Positions 1-11,440 of a stretch of 64,000 nucleotides of DNA are shown here, piece after piece. The stretch comes from Panax quinquefolius. Its lineage: Eukaryota; Streptophyta; Magnoliopsida; Apiales; Araliaceae. The stretch spans positions 122,330,893 through 122,394,892 of the forward strand of contig CM035171.1 of NCBI GenBank assembly GCA_020205615.1. The letters run 5' to 3'. Made by a program: the position numbers and the translations under genes. Position 1 is the first letter of the stretch; every line of letters begins with the position of its first letter. The notes below the pieces were generated by a model that saw only the letters and a list, made by a program, of their open reading frames with translations, was not told the DNA's origin and made no database searches.

Positions 1-442
1 GCTGCGAATATTGATCCGAAACTTGTTGTCTGTTGTATTCTATCGATTTTTCCTGTTGAAGACTAACGATAATTTGTTGTATATTATCTTAGTCATAATA
101 TTCTTTCTTGGGCTAGTTGAGCTCACCCTTTTCCTTGTTGTTCCATTTTCTTCTCGGAGGCGAGAATGTAGCGTAGTCTTAGTCTGGGGGGTATGGAATG
201 AAGGTTCTAGAGAGAGTTGTTTAGTAGTCCTCACCATTTTGTAAAATAATGAATCAATAATTATGATGGGGATTTATTTGCATGTGGATATTGTCTCAGA
301 AGACAATATTATATTTAAACTCACAAATATATTGTCGTATTTCACACGACATTTGTATTATTAAAGTTGTAGTTTGCTTCTTGTACCATGTATTTGGCGA
401 CTCAGAATGGGTGTTGTGTATACCTATTTTGGGGGCGTCACA
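1..442 (+). mobile_element. LTR 3' tail, left-truncated by window edge
   Basis: This is the 3' part of an LTR whose start lies outside the window. It aligns almost base for base with 18004-18449, the end of the LTR inside the MULE. Shared landmarks, in order, are a run around 60-130 (GTCATAATATTC, then GAGCTCACCC), a TTAGTAGTCCTCACC block at 222-236, a CAAACTCACA block near 320, and the terminus GGGGGCGTCACA at 431-442. LTRs of Ty3/gypsy and copia elements end in CA, as here. No coding capacity is expected. The short ORFs in it are chance. Confidence 0.8.
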
Positions 443-1148
443 CTTTAGTCATAATATTCTTTACTGAGCTAGTTGTGCTCACCCTTTTGTTTCACAATTC
501 CTTTCTGTGTAATAAAAGTGTATTTGGGTCGAGCGGGGATAGCGAGGAATAGAGTGGTGGTCTATAGATGTTGAGGTGAGGTGAATTTAACTTTGGAAGG
601 TGTTTTGCCACTATCATACAAGATGTCTAATGACATACAAACTCGTGTTATCATAAGACAAGGTTGTGCACATCCACTTCTTGAGTATATTTACAAGCAC
701 TACCTATATAATCTTGGTGTTTGTTTGGAGTATAATACCCAATTAGAGACAAGTGGAGATAATGATATGTCAAGAGAAGACTCACCATTGGGAAGAATAT
801 GATAGTAATCTTCTCGCGTTTTTCTTTGGGGTCTATTGGGTCAACCAAGGATAATTACGTGGCAATATGATATCTACCATAACCTAAAAGCATGGCCTCC
901 ATGTACGAAGGTTTTCTTGAGCACTTCCCAAAGATTCTAATTTCTAAAAGCAGCTTTTTGATTATACCTTTATGTAAGGTGTCATTGTGACGTTACTGCT
1001 TGGTATATATTTGTATCCAAACTCACAAAGATATGTGTTGTTGTATTTTGCACGACAATTGTTGTAATAAAGTTGTAGTTATTTTTCCGTACCATATATT
1101 TGGCGACTCGAATGGGTTGGATGGAATGGACCTATTTTGGGGCGCCAC
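443..1148 (+). mobile_element. second, diverged LTR tail directly abutting the first
   Basis: Immediately after the first LTR terminus the sequence restarts at an internal LTR position (TTAGTCATAATATTC at 444-458, then a GCTCACCC block). It is interrupted by about 400 bp of unmatched sequence (roughly 560-980). It then resumes with the CAAACTCACA block near 1020 and closes with ACCTATTTTGGGGCGCCAC near 1130-1148. It is more diverged than the first tail. It probably represents the 5' LTR, or a fragment of it, of the gypsy element that follows. No primer-binding site and no gag were recognised between it and the pol region. Confidence 0.55.
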
Positions 1149-2500
1149 GATATAGCTAACTGCGGAGGATATTCCACGAAAAGCTGGCAAATGGGGAGAT
1201 TGAACTTGGAAAAGAAAGTAGTGTTCATGACAAGCCGCTACCAAACCACAAAGGGAAGGAAACGTGCAACACTGTTATTCACAACACAGGCCCAGAAGTG
1301 GAGATGATGATGGAAGAAAAGAAGGAGTGTGATCCGGACTGCGGTGGCGGCATTGATGAAGCGGAGCCAAGTTCGTAAATTTTTTGATCGGACAGATTGA
1401 CCGAGGAAGCAAGGATTGAGGCAACCGGGGCAATTATCAAAAAATTTTAAACGCAGAAGACTTGCGTGGCCATAAGCAAAGGATTTATGAAGGCGATGGA
1501 GGAAGAAGAAAATAAGATATCTTTCTCTAAAGTCGTAGAGAGATAAGATACCAGCAATAACAGTAGTTGTATGTGGCAAATAGTAATCAAGCGGCATTGA
1601 GGTCGCGGAGGGCATTTATTGACAATGGAGCGTCGTCAAATATTATGCCCTACACCGTGTTCAAATGGTTAGGCCTCAGGAGAAGAAGATTGTGAAGGAA
1701 CAAATGAACATTCTGGATTTGCCAATCAAAGCACGAGAACCCTAGGACACGTTAAGGTGGACATACTGAGTTGGGAAGATTCGAGGGCTGTAATGTTCCA
1801 TGTTACCGAGGTGGATGCATCATATCATGTCTTCTTTGGGAAGGGTTTGGAAAAAGCGACTACGGGGTGGTACCCTCGGTCTTTCATCAATGCCTTAAAG
1901 CTATTTGGAAAGGAGAGAAGTGAAGGTACCAAAGAACTCGGAATCCCTTTGGACGGAGGAGGCACACATCATTGAAACAACTTTCTTTGATGATGTCGGT
2001 GAAGAGGAGAGAACAGATTGCAAGACACCGATTCCCTAAGACTAAGAAGTTGGGAGGAAGTGCAGGAAGATAAGTTCGTGCCTGCAGAAAAAAAAGAAGA
2101 AGACCTCGTAAGCGAGGAGAATGTTCTAAAAACAAGAAGCCGGTGGAAGAAGGAAGAGAAGAAAAGAAAAGGCCGCCAGATCCACGAAGATGCCGGAAAT
2201 ATAATAAATGTCAAGCGGATGGCACAATCGAGGAGGCCGGAAGACAAAATAGGAGAGGGTTGTTAAACCCGACGGAAAGGTGGTGTTTCAATTGTGGACG
2301 ATGCAGAGGAGAAGAGCCCTTGGAAGTGTGTGAACCAACGGCTCGGGAGGTGTCCCCACTTCCAACAATAATGAAGAAGAAGAAGTCAGACAAATGAAGG
2401 TAGAACCACCTCGAGAATGCTTCGAGGATAGGCCAAAACCTCAACAAAATGAATTAGAGGAAGTTAATTTGGCATGAGAGGAAGGAGCGCCAAGACCGAG
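1149..2500 (+). pseudogene. Tat-type Ty3/gypsy gag-pol remnant: protease region
   Basis: This is the start of the surviving internal region of a gypsy retrotransposon. The product would be the pepsin-like retroelement protease that cuts the Gag-Pol polyprotein. Translation near 1608-1690 reads RAFIDNGASSNIMP then FKWLGL. This is the protease active-site loop (D-N-G-A-S, Asp codon 1621-1623) followed by the usual hydrophobic stretch. A later segment at about 1757-1945 carries the downstream protease-like block (VDASYHVFFGKG, standing for the TSYNLLLGRPW block typical of Tat elements). The segment 1180-1380 (FHEKLANGEIELGKES) matches the linker upstream of protease in Tat pol. There are several frameshifts and stops. 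Gag itself is missing. I infer the lineage from the motif spelling. A chromovirus is less likely because no chromodomain or chromovirus-type integrase end is seen. Confidence 0.72.
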
Positions 2501-3330
2501 CTTATGTCAACAAGGAGTTGGATGCTAAGCGAAGGAGAAGCTTTCGTCATAATTATTGCGAGAATATAGGGATGTCTTTGCTTGGAATTACGACGAGATG
2601 CGGAATTGACAAGGATCTTGTGGAGCACAATCTAAACATAAGTCCGGGAATGAAGCCCGAAGAAAGCAAGCACCTCGCAACTATGCTTGAAGTAGAAACT
2701 CAAATAAAGGAAGAAATCAAGAAGTTCTTTGGAAGTAGGGTTCATCAAGCCAATTCAACATCAATATGGCTATCCAAACATTGTAGAAGGTAAAGAAGTC
2801 AAATGGATGACTAAGAATATGTGTGGATTTAGAGGAGATTTGAACAAGGCATGCCCAAAGGACATGTACCCATTACCCAACATAGACACTTTGGTAGATG
2901 CAACGGCTAATCATGAGATGATGTCATTCATGGGCCGGGTTTTGTGGGTTACAATCGAGATAAAGATGTAAAGTAGAAGATCACGAGTTAATGACCTTTT
3001 CGTACCCGTTTGGGAATTTCTACTATGTAGTAATGTCATTCGGGTTGAAGAATCTTGGCAACTTATCAAAGGGCAATGCACGCATATATTTCATGACATG
3101 ATTCATGATATAGTGGAGGACTACGTAGATGACATAGTAGTGAAATCCAAGAAAGCGATAACTTCGTATGGAGGACTGAGGAAAGTGTTCGGAGCGGTCT
3201 TAGAAGGTATAAGTTGAGGATGAATCAGAAGAAGTGCGCCTTTGGGATGACTATTTGGAAAATTCTTGGGCTTCTTGGTGCACAATAGAGGAAGCAGAGG
3301 TGGACCCAAGCAAGCGAAAGCAATCGCGAG
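2501..3330 (+). pseudogene. gypsy reverse transcriptase (frameshifted)
   Basis: This is a decayed reverse transcriptase domain, the RNA-templated DNA polymerase of the retrotransposon. In order: the N-terminal block GIDKDLVEHNLNI at about 2610, the GFIKPIQ block at about 2735 in a shifted frame, the FRGDLNKACPKDMYPLPNID block at about 2830-2885, and the catalytic YVDD at 3122-3133 followed by IVVKSKK. After this comes LGFLVHNRG at about 3262-3292, the end of the palm/thumb. At least three frame changes separate these blocks, and the region just upstream of YVDD has lost residues. The catalytic YVDD is intact but no continuous ORF remains, so the copy is non-functional. Confidence 0.85.
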
Positions 3331-4480
3331 ATGGCCCCACCAAAACGCAGAAGCAGTTGAAGAGCTTTCTAGGGAAAGTTTCATACATGAGAAGATTCAT
3401 GCCAGTATTAGCCGAAGTCACAGAACCTTTTGGCAAATTGCTAAAAGGAAAGGCACAATGGGACTGGGGGCAAGACCAACAACAGGCGTTTGAGAAGGTG
3501 AAAAGAATTTTGGCTTCAGCACAAACAATGGTAGTGCCACAAAGAGGAATATCGTTGCAGTTATACATCACATCTACCAAGAAGTCCATAGGTGGATTGA
3601 TCACGCAGGAGGTGGACGGAGAAGAGAAACCTATATATTACATTAGCTTAGGATAATCCGAGGACGGAAACCGGTATTCACAAGTGGAGAGGCATTGTCT
3701 AGCATTGGTATTCATTGCACGAGAAAATGCGGCATTATTTTTTAGCACACGAAATAAAGCTTGCAAAAAAAGCGATCAATCGGATACCTATTAACTAAGC
3801 CCGACATTAGTAGGAAGAGACCGCCGGATGGATGATAATTCTTTGATCACGACATCAAATGTGTAACAACAGAAAGCGATCCGATGTCAAGCCTTGGCGA
3901 ACTGGCCGCTCGATTTCCAAATGGAGAATATGAACCCCTTCCGAGGATATTAGGGTGAAAAGTAGAATCAATCGAGTTGAAAAATGAGGACCCGAGAATG
4001 GTGGAGTTTGGCTTTTGATGGATCATCCGAGAAGGTAAAGGCGGAGAAGAGGAGTGGTGTTGACCACTAAAGAAGGAAATGAAGTGGCCTTGTCATACAA
4101 ATTGGATTTCCTTGCACAAACAATGAAGCGAGAATATGAGGCGTTCATACTAGGATTGTTGGCGGCCTCGAATTGGGAGCCAAATATCTTAAAGTAAAGG
4201 GAGATTCAAACCTCATAGTCACAATGAGATAAGAGGCCAATTTGGAGTGAAGGAACCTATCTTGGCGCCATATCGAATCTGTAGCACAAAAAGGTGATGG
4301 AGGCTTTCAAGAAGGTGGTGATTGAATATGTGCGAAGAGGACGAGAATAAACAACTTTGATGCACTAACAATGAGTAGCATCTCGAGTCTATGTCAAGGT
4401 GAGAATTTGGATGTAAAGGTAATGAAGAGAACCCTCCCAACCACAATTACTAAATTTGTTCCCCAAAGGCATAATAGATG
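3331..4480 (+). pseudogene. gypsy RNase H region, with a second archaeal-type RNase H
   Basis: Two RNase H-like segments follow RT. The first (3331-3900) has the tether block KSFLGKVSYMRRFMP, the WDWGQDQQQAFEKVK helix and YITSTKKSIGGLI, then degraded text corresponding to RHYFLAHEIKL. The second (about 3995-4230) reads W.LAFDGSSE, SGVVLTTKEGNEVALSYKLDF, REYEAFILGLLAA and VKGDSNLIV. This carries the D...E...D catalytic pattern of the additional RNase H found in the plant Tat lineage. The dual RNase H arrangement is the best evidence for lineage here. Between them is a short LGELAARFPNGEYEPLP block, also typical of Tat pol. Multiple stops and frameshifts are present. Confidence 0.75.
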
Positions 4481-4639
4481 ATTGGCGTCGACATCTCCAA
4501 TCAATTGAAAACAAAGGAGGAACAATACCTACCATAAAATTCTGATACAACATCATCAAAGGTGTCTTGTATCACAAAGAAGCGGATGGTGTGTTGACAC
4601 GATGCTTAGGGAGGAGGGGAAGCGAGATAGAGTCTTGCT

Positions 4640-6050
4640 GCAACGGTGCATGGCGAGAAGCTGCGGATTAAGCGAACATATAGCTTATATCGTGAAAGGC
4701 TGCTGCGTTAAAGGGTATTATTGGCACTGAAATGAAGAAGAAGCGGATGCCCTACAATGCCAATGTGTTTCATGCCAAGAATACCACTGGGGAGGATGAA
4801 TGCGCCTTCATTAAAGATATAGTGGATTGGCGAACCTTATGTGGAGTTCTTGCAAAGCGGGACTCTTAAGGCCGAAAAAGAAGGACGCAATTATAATCAA
4901 GAGGAAGTCACAGCGTTTTCTTCTTTGAGAATGGAGAATTGTTTAGAAGGGATTCAATGGCAAGCCCTACGATTATGCGGAACTAGGTGAAGCCAAAGAT
5001 TTGGTTTACCAAATGCCTGAGGATGAACACGAGGGGAGCCAAGTTGTACAAACAACTTATCGATCATGGTTACTCTTGGCCAAAGATGGAGGGAGATAGT
5101 CTAGAATTTGTTAAAAAGTGCCACATTTGTCAAATACATGGAAACTTGATCCATGCTCCCGTAGTGGATTTGCGAACCTTAGCAACACCATGGCACTTTC
5201 ATACATGGGGAATGGATCTTATAGGTCTGTTCACCCTAATTCCAAGGGTAACATATGGATTTTAAGCGCCACCGAGATGTACACAAAGTGGGTGGAGGCA
5301 ATACCCTTGAAGAAGGCCACGGGACCAAAGCGGTGGCCAATTTTATCAAGGAGCACATCATTTGCTTAGTTTGAATCCAAGAAGATAATTTTATCGGATA
5401 ATGGAACTCCCTTCATCAATAGGGATGTCAAAAATCGATGGAAAGATCTGAGGTGAAACATTACAAGTCATTACCATATTACCCGAAAAATGACGGACAT
5501 GACGAGAGGCTACAAACAAAACCTTGATAAAAATTTTATCAAAAACCCTGAGACGATCATCAGAAGACATGGGAAGAACAATTACGATAGCGTTATGGGC
5601 ATATCGAACTTCAAAAAGAAAGCTTCTACAAGCGAGACCCCATATGCTTTGGTTTATGGTGAAGAAATTTATTTTGCCATTGAAATAGAAATACCTTGAC
5701 TCGAATGAGACTTGAAGCTTGGTCGAGGAAGAAAGCAGACCAATGACCACGGAGGCCTTAGTTGACTTTTCGAGATAAGGCTAAAGAAAAGCTTGAGCAG
5801 TACCATGAAAGGCTATGACGACAATACAATCATGCATGATAGTACCACGGCCAATTTTGGTGGGGACACTGGTACTCAAAAGCGGCAACTCAAGTCGTGA
5901 GGGGACCTGACCACCAAATTTTACCCCAAATGGGAAGGCCATATATAAGTCGAGAGATCTCTAAAAGCGGGTATTGTAAGATATCTCGTGTGGGATCGAG
6001 ATCTTTGTCTCGGGCCCATTGAACTTGAAGTGGGTAAAGAAATATTACAC
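4640..6050 (+). pseudogene. gypsy integrase (frameshifted)
   Basis: This is the remnant of the retroviral-type integrase that inserts the cDNA. The zinc-binding HHCC module is visible: GAKLYKQLIDHGYSWP at about 5036-5080, then FVKKCHICQIHGN at 5110-5146. The catalytic core begins with WHFHTWGMDLIG at 5190-5226 (first Asp in GMDLIG). It continues in another frame with WILSATEMYTKWVEAIPL (about 5254-5310), and then DNGTPFINRDVK near 5395 (second Asp). The end of pol, corresponding to KWEGPY, REISKSGYCK and GPLNLKWVKKYY, can be traced in mixed frames from 5925 to about 6045. Each block is recognisable but the frame changes at least four times. The copy is dead. Confidence 0.82.
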
Positions 6051-6059
6051 ATGAGAGAA

Positions 6060-6345
6060 GAGCATCACAAAAGTTATACTTTCAACTTCAAAAGTAATCG
6101 AGGCACTGACTAAAAAATCTGACCCTTGGAAGTTACACTTTCAAACTTCAAAAGTGATCGAGGAACACGATTAATGACCCTCGGCAGTTACACTTTCAAC
6201 TTCAAAAGTGGTGAGGCACTGAGTTTAAGCCCTCGACCCCGAAAGTTACACTTTATCTTTAAAAGTGACAAACTTTATGCTTTATTCGACAAAAGCAAGA
6301 AAGTTACACTTTACCTCTAAAAGTGGCAATCGTTATGCTTTCTTC
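6060..6345 (+). repeat. ~57-bp tandem repeat downstream of pol
   Basis: Five copies of a unit starting AGTTACACTTTCAACTTCAA begin near 6071, 6131, 6186, 6244 and 6301 (spacings 55-60 bp). They lie directly after the end of integrase. Tat and Ogre retrotransposons often carry tandem repeats between pol and the 3' LTR, so this fits the element. The copies differ by substitutions and small indels. From 6346 to about 6880 the DNA is AT-rich with no recognisable coding sequence. Confidence 0.8.
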
Positions 6346-6879
6346 GACAAAAGCAAGATTTACTTAATGAAACGTTATGCTTTTCATTAAAAGCAATTTT
6401 ATTATCAATAAAATTACAAACTTTCACTTATACTTGAATATTATTTTTAAATTTCTTAAGAAAAAAGAGTATAAAGTCAAGTTTTGGTTTGTGAAAACTA
6501 TATATACATGTTTTGATAAAATTCATATTTACTTGTGGTTGTCTTGTAATATTAATTTGAATAACTTGAGATTGATGATAAATATTGAATTTTAAGGAAT
6601 CATTCAAATTAAAAGCAATCAACAAGGTTGAAGAAACTACATTTTGATAAATGAAACATGTGTAAATGAGTTTACGAAGCGGAAATCGAAAAAAAAACTA
6701 CTACAACAAGTTATGATCTAAAGGCAAGACATATCAAAGCTGAAGAGGAGGCATAACTAAAGCTTCCAAGTCGTGAATAGCGCATCTCGAACCTTAAGAT
6801 TTTCGACTTTCGGCTCCTTAACTTGTTGGGTAGTTACTTTTAAGTCCGTCGTGGCACTCCACATCCACGAAATTTAGCA

Positions 6880-9800
6880 TTTAGATCCGAAAATTTGGTC
6901 CTCTAAATCTTGAGGCCCGGATCTTCGGTTTGTTTGCGGCTTCATCAAGCTCGAGAAAGGCTGACCGAAAAGGAATCATCTTCACACTTACGTCACAATG
7001 AACCTCCGAGCGTGGTGAAACAAGATTAAAACTTGATTTGAGAAGATCCAGCCTAACACGAAAAGGAGACATGTCAACACCCACAGCTTCAAGGTCATTC
7101 ACATCATCACTAAACCTCTTCAAGTCCTCGGCTCGTAAGGAATATAAAGACAGAGTGTGCTGACCCAAGAACAAGGCTTGCAAGTGGTGGTGCAGGAAGA
7201 AGGTTTGGGTGGAAGGCATCTTAATAATCAATCGGTCAAGTATCTGCGGAAGCAGAGAGCTAGAGAGGCGCTCAGATTTTCCTGACTAGGAGATGATATC
7301 TGAAAACCCCTCCACGGAATAAGATCCCCACTTGGATTGAAGGAAGCTCTGGCAGAAGCCACTTTAGACGCCACCATAGAATTTGACAAGACAAGAGATG
7401 GAGGATCAGAAAGATCCTTGTATGGTTGATGATTCCTCGAAGCCTTGGCCACTGGAGGATAACCAAAGGTCACTATAAAAGCGAGTGGGCGACATCCGGA
7501 TGGAGAACATCAAACAAAGCCGAGCCTCAGCGAAAGGCAAATCTTTCATCTTCTCACTCTAAAAACAAAAATGTCAAAGCATAATATATTAAAAAAAAAA
7601 AGATACTCTGATATATTGAAAAAAGATACTCACAATATAGCCGATGGAAAAGAAGTCGGGAGATGCCACGGAGGCGGGAATGTCATTTAATCCACCCAAA
7701 GTACTATCGATAATGCCCTCACGATCGATCACTAACTTCGGCGAGACTCTTACGGGGAGGATGGACATCAATGATAGTCTAAGAAGGATTCCCCTCGAGG
7801 AGGTAGGAGCCTTATTAGCATCTTTAGGCCCATCATATGGAGAAGTCATAGGAAGGATTGAAGAAATCGGTGTATCACCCACAAGTGGGACTTGGGCTTA
7901 CATCGGATAAAGTGTCTTTAGCATCAAGGCTAACACAATCATTATGCGAAGAAGGCGACTCGACACCAATAAGGATAGGTTGAGAAGGCTCAACATTTGG
8001 CGAAACAATTGCGACTACCTCGTGTGTAGTACGAAATAAACCCGAGAGGAACATCATAATCCTCTTCATTGACCTCTGCAATCGAAAATCAAGAAAATAA
8101 ATACATAAGGAAACACGAAAGCAACTATATCGAGGATAAAAAAAAATGGAAATGTCGAAAAAAAAAAAAAATACCAAATTTCTCGTTGCTTCTTGGCCGG
8201 GACCCTCATTTCTTGGCATACTAGAACTAGCATCATCGAGAGGGCGTTTGATGATGGCTTTAAGCGAAGCCCTAATAGCGGGACGACTAACCGGAACCAC
8301 GATAGAAGTAATAGGAGGATCCACCTCGAGAATCGGTAGTGGTAGATGCTTTCGCTTTTTAGAGCGGGTGATTCTCATTTCCTCGGCACGAGAGGATCCT
8401 TGGGGAGGAGGCGAAGGAGGTATCTGTGATAGAGATCGTGAGGCGAAGCGAAGTGGTGGAAGACTCACGGAGGTAGTAGGGACGTATGCACGAAAAATAG
8501 TTGGGTCACTTGAGGATGAATGCCTCTTGAGCGAGGATGAGAAGACTTAAGCATCGAGCCTCACGCTCGATGAGCCGACTCTTGGTTGACCAGCGTTACG
8601 AGCGGATAGTGGTCTTAGGAGAACATATAACTTTGGCCCATTGGAGCGTTCGGGAATAGAAAGCGGTAGAGAACAAATCGAAGTATCATCCCCATCTTTT
8701 AAGATTGACTGCCAATAATTACGCTCATTTGGTAGTATATCGCCCAATCGAGAATCATTGGTGTATGATGAAAAGGAAGGATTTATGAGGAGCATTTGGA
8801 GGCCTTGGAAATGCCCACGTAAAAAGAGGAGAGGTAGAGACAAAGTTGAAAAGGCGATCTCATAAGTCTCTAACAAGTGTGGCCAAAAGGGCGCTCTGGT
8901 CAAATCAAAGCGCCTCGTGACCACATGAGGAGAATAAAAGCACTGAGTGCAAAACCATTATCTTGACGAAGTAAGGAAGCTCCGCATCGAAGAAGGAAGG
9001 CGAACCAAGACAACGAAGAACCACTCAATTCGTTGATATCGAGTAGGAGGCGAAAGTGATGCCTATAGAAAGTGGGGCGGGGGCACCGCCATTTATGCGA
9101 AACAATAGTGTATGGACGAGTACAGTAAAGCATGAAGAATCATCGATAAAAAATCAGTAAATCTGAATTAGATCGGTGATCAATCCGGTAGTGTCATGAG
9201 GGACAATGTTCTTATGATGAAGAAGGATCGAATCTGCTTTTTTTTCTTAGGAAAATGTGCGGGAGTAGAATATCTCAAAAAGTGCTCGAAGAAAGATTTG
9301 AAGAAAGGAAGCGGGGGGCGAAGCAATTTCGTCATACGAGTAAAAAAAACAAAAGATTAATAAGAAAAAATTGCGGTGTGAAAGGCAGGTTAATAAAATA
9401 CGAAAAATGGATACCTCCCAATGATTCCTTCATGGCGAGAATAGTTTAGATCAAACGACGATCTGATGTTCCTAAGAAGAGAGGGCGAGAGGAACATTTA
9501 GACCTCGAGATAACATAGAAGCTAAACCAAACATGCGAGTCGAAGGACCATCTACGGAGAGACAGGGAAAAATGAAGCGGGATAACCACATAACCAAATA
9601 AGCGACTAAGGGAAAAGGCAAGGCTCTTCATGGAAAGTGAGACGAGACTTGTTATAGTCGAGAACTATTTCCATGTAAAAATTCGATAATCCACAGAAGA
9701 AGTAAGCGCACCAAGATAACCGAGAATTTTTTGCAGGTTAGAAGTCTCAAAGTTTGGGAGGAGCATGTCACCCTGAAATCGCGAGATATAATTGGGAGCT

Positions 9801-10416
9801 CGCTTGGAAGCTTACATTAAATAATGATACTTTCAACATCTTTAGGAGAAAGCTAGATATCTTATGAAGCCGATCTGACAATGAGGAAGGCTACAAGATA
9901 TAATCTAGAATGAGTTCATACTCTAAAAAAAATATAATAAAAATAAATAAATAAAATGAATGAAAAAAAAAAAAATAAAATAAAATAAAAAAAAAAAAAA
10001 AAAAAAAAAAGATTCTTGGTAAATGGCATAAGCGTCCTCTCAGAGTTGGGGTGAACTCCCCAAGCGGTGACAAATGTACGTGTGGAAGAACACGGCGTGA
10101 AATCAAGGCAGTAAGAGCATCTTGGTCACATCGGATCACGAAGATCCTGCATAATTGAATCTGCGCAAAATGTCGGCCCTCTTGGTATATCCACATAATC
10201 GAAATTTGCGAGAACCTCGTCGGTCCAATGTTGCCACCCCGAAGGCGATTGGATGAGTCGGATATGAAATGAATGGGATTTGTAGGGGTATTCTGTTTTT
10301 TCTATACACATACGAGGAATGCGAAGCGAGCAGGAAAATTTGTCTAAACATTTTGCATGGCCGTAGTATATAGAAATAAGCACGCTTTCTCGGGAGGAGG
10401 AAAGGTTATCGATCAT
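6880..10416 (-). pseudogene. antisense extra ORF of the retrotransposon with plant mobile domain (PMD)
   Basis: This is a degraded gene on the strand opposite to pol, read from 10416 down to 6880. The N-terminal part (10340-10020) spells GWQHWTDEVLANF and then, in a second frame, DALTALISR, LPHVHLSPLGEFTPTL and CHLPRI. These match the plant mobile domain pattern: a GW..W...VL helix, then an RWCP.THTF.TPWGE.T.TLEDV..L block. Middle segments (9630-8550) keep hydrophobic PMD-like pieces such as SLSWFAFLLRCG and NGFALSAFILLMWSRG. The C-terminal part (8470-6880) is basic and Ser/Pro-rich (ITRSKKRKHLP), then has a helical segment LRAEDLKRFSDDVNDLEAVG. Extra ORFs, some antisense, are known from plant Tat elements, and PMD proteins are known to be captured by retrotransposons. 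The role in the element is unknown. There are many frameshifts, and an A-rich tract lies at 9957-10010. The exact 5' end is uncertain. Confidence 0.6.
9957..10010 (+). repeat. A-rich low-complexity tract
   Basis: An almost pure adenine run broken by a few T and G bases sits inside the antisense PMD pseudogene. On the coding strand it reads as poly-T. It is probably slippage-derived. Confidence 0.85.
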
Positions 10417-10904
10417 AATTCTTCACTTGCTCCCGAAAAGCGTCGGAAGACCCGATAAAGGGAGCCTTTCCCGATCGATGAAAGGAACCTCCTTAGTAGT
10501 TTTGAATTACGTGGAGCGTTCTTTGGAGTTGGCTGCAATAAGAAAATATAACATGAGAATTCTAGAAACAAGGAAAGAAAGTGAATGAGCATTTGAAATT
10601 AAGTGCTTACCATAACAAGAGAGAGGGTATGAAACTTAAATAAGAAGATTGGATTTGGGAAAGGAAGATCACGGACACTTTGGATTGGAAAAGAAGATCA
10701 CGAACACACGAAAAAGAAAAAAAAACCACAAGCATTAGGAGCCATTCAAATAAAAAGGGTAAAAAAGAAAGCGGGAAATGTGAAAAAGGAGGCCATTAGG
10801 TCGGTTCCCCTAAGGGTTGACCCGTAGGATTTAGCCACCTAAGGAGCTCTCCCTCTTACATTTAACTTCTCCTTACTCGTCGAATCAAGCTGATTGGAAT
10901 GAAT

Positions 10905-11440
10905 GCTTTACTTCAGGAACATCCAGAACTAAGATCCTTGTTAAGGTGAAATGGCTGGAATAAATTCTTCCTCCTTGCGATGTTGTCCTTTCTTTCAAAA
11001 TATCCGAGCGATGACCTTGTTAAGGTGAAATGGCTCGGAATAAACTCTTCTCCTTGCGGGGTTGTCCTTTCTTTCAAAATATCCAAGGCGAGGACCTTGT
11101 TAAGGGAAATGGCTGGAATAAATCCTCCTCCTCCTTGCGTTGTTCCTTTCTTCCAGAATATCCGAGGCAATGACCTTTTTAAGGTGAAATGGCTGGAATA
11201 GATCCTTCCTCCTTGCGGTGTTCCTTTCTTCCGAATATCAAGGCAATGACCTTGTTAAGGTGAAATGGCTCGGAATAAATCCTTCCTCCTTGCGATGTTG
11301 TCCTTTCTTTGAGAATATCCGAGCCAAGATCCTCGTTAAGGTGAAATGGCTCGGAATAGAGGCCTCCTCCTTGCAGTGTTGTTTTCTCTTTGAGAATATC
11401 CGAGCCAAGATCCTGTTAAGGTGAAATGGCCCGGAAAAAA
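10905..11440 (+). repeat. ~80-bp tandem repeat, 7 copies
   Basis: The block GTTAAGGTGAAATGGCT recurs near 10940, 11020, 11099, 11179, 11254, 11335 and 11416, spaced 75-82 bp. The rest of the unit (CTTCCTCCTTGCG, then CCTTTCTTTCAAAATATCC) repeats with it. The array lies upstream of the antisense PMD ORF, so it occupies the far 3' part of the retrotransposon internal region. The short ORFs on both strands here come from the repeat and are not genes. The stretch 10420-10900 before it has no recognised feature. Confidence 0.85.
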
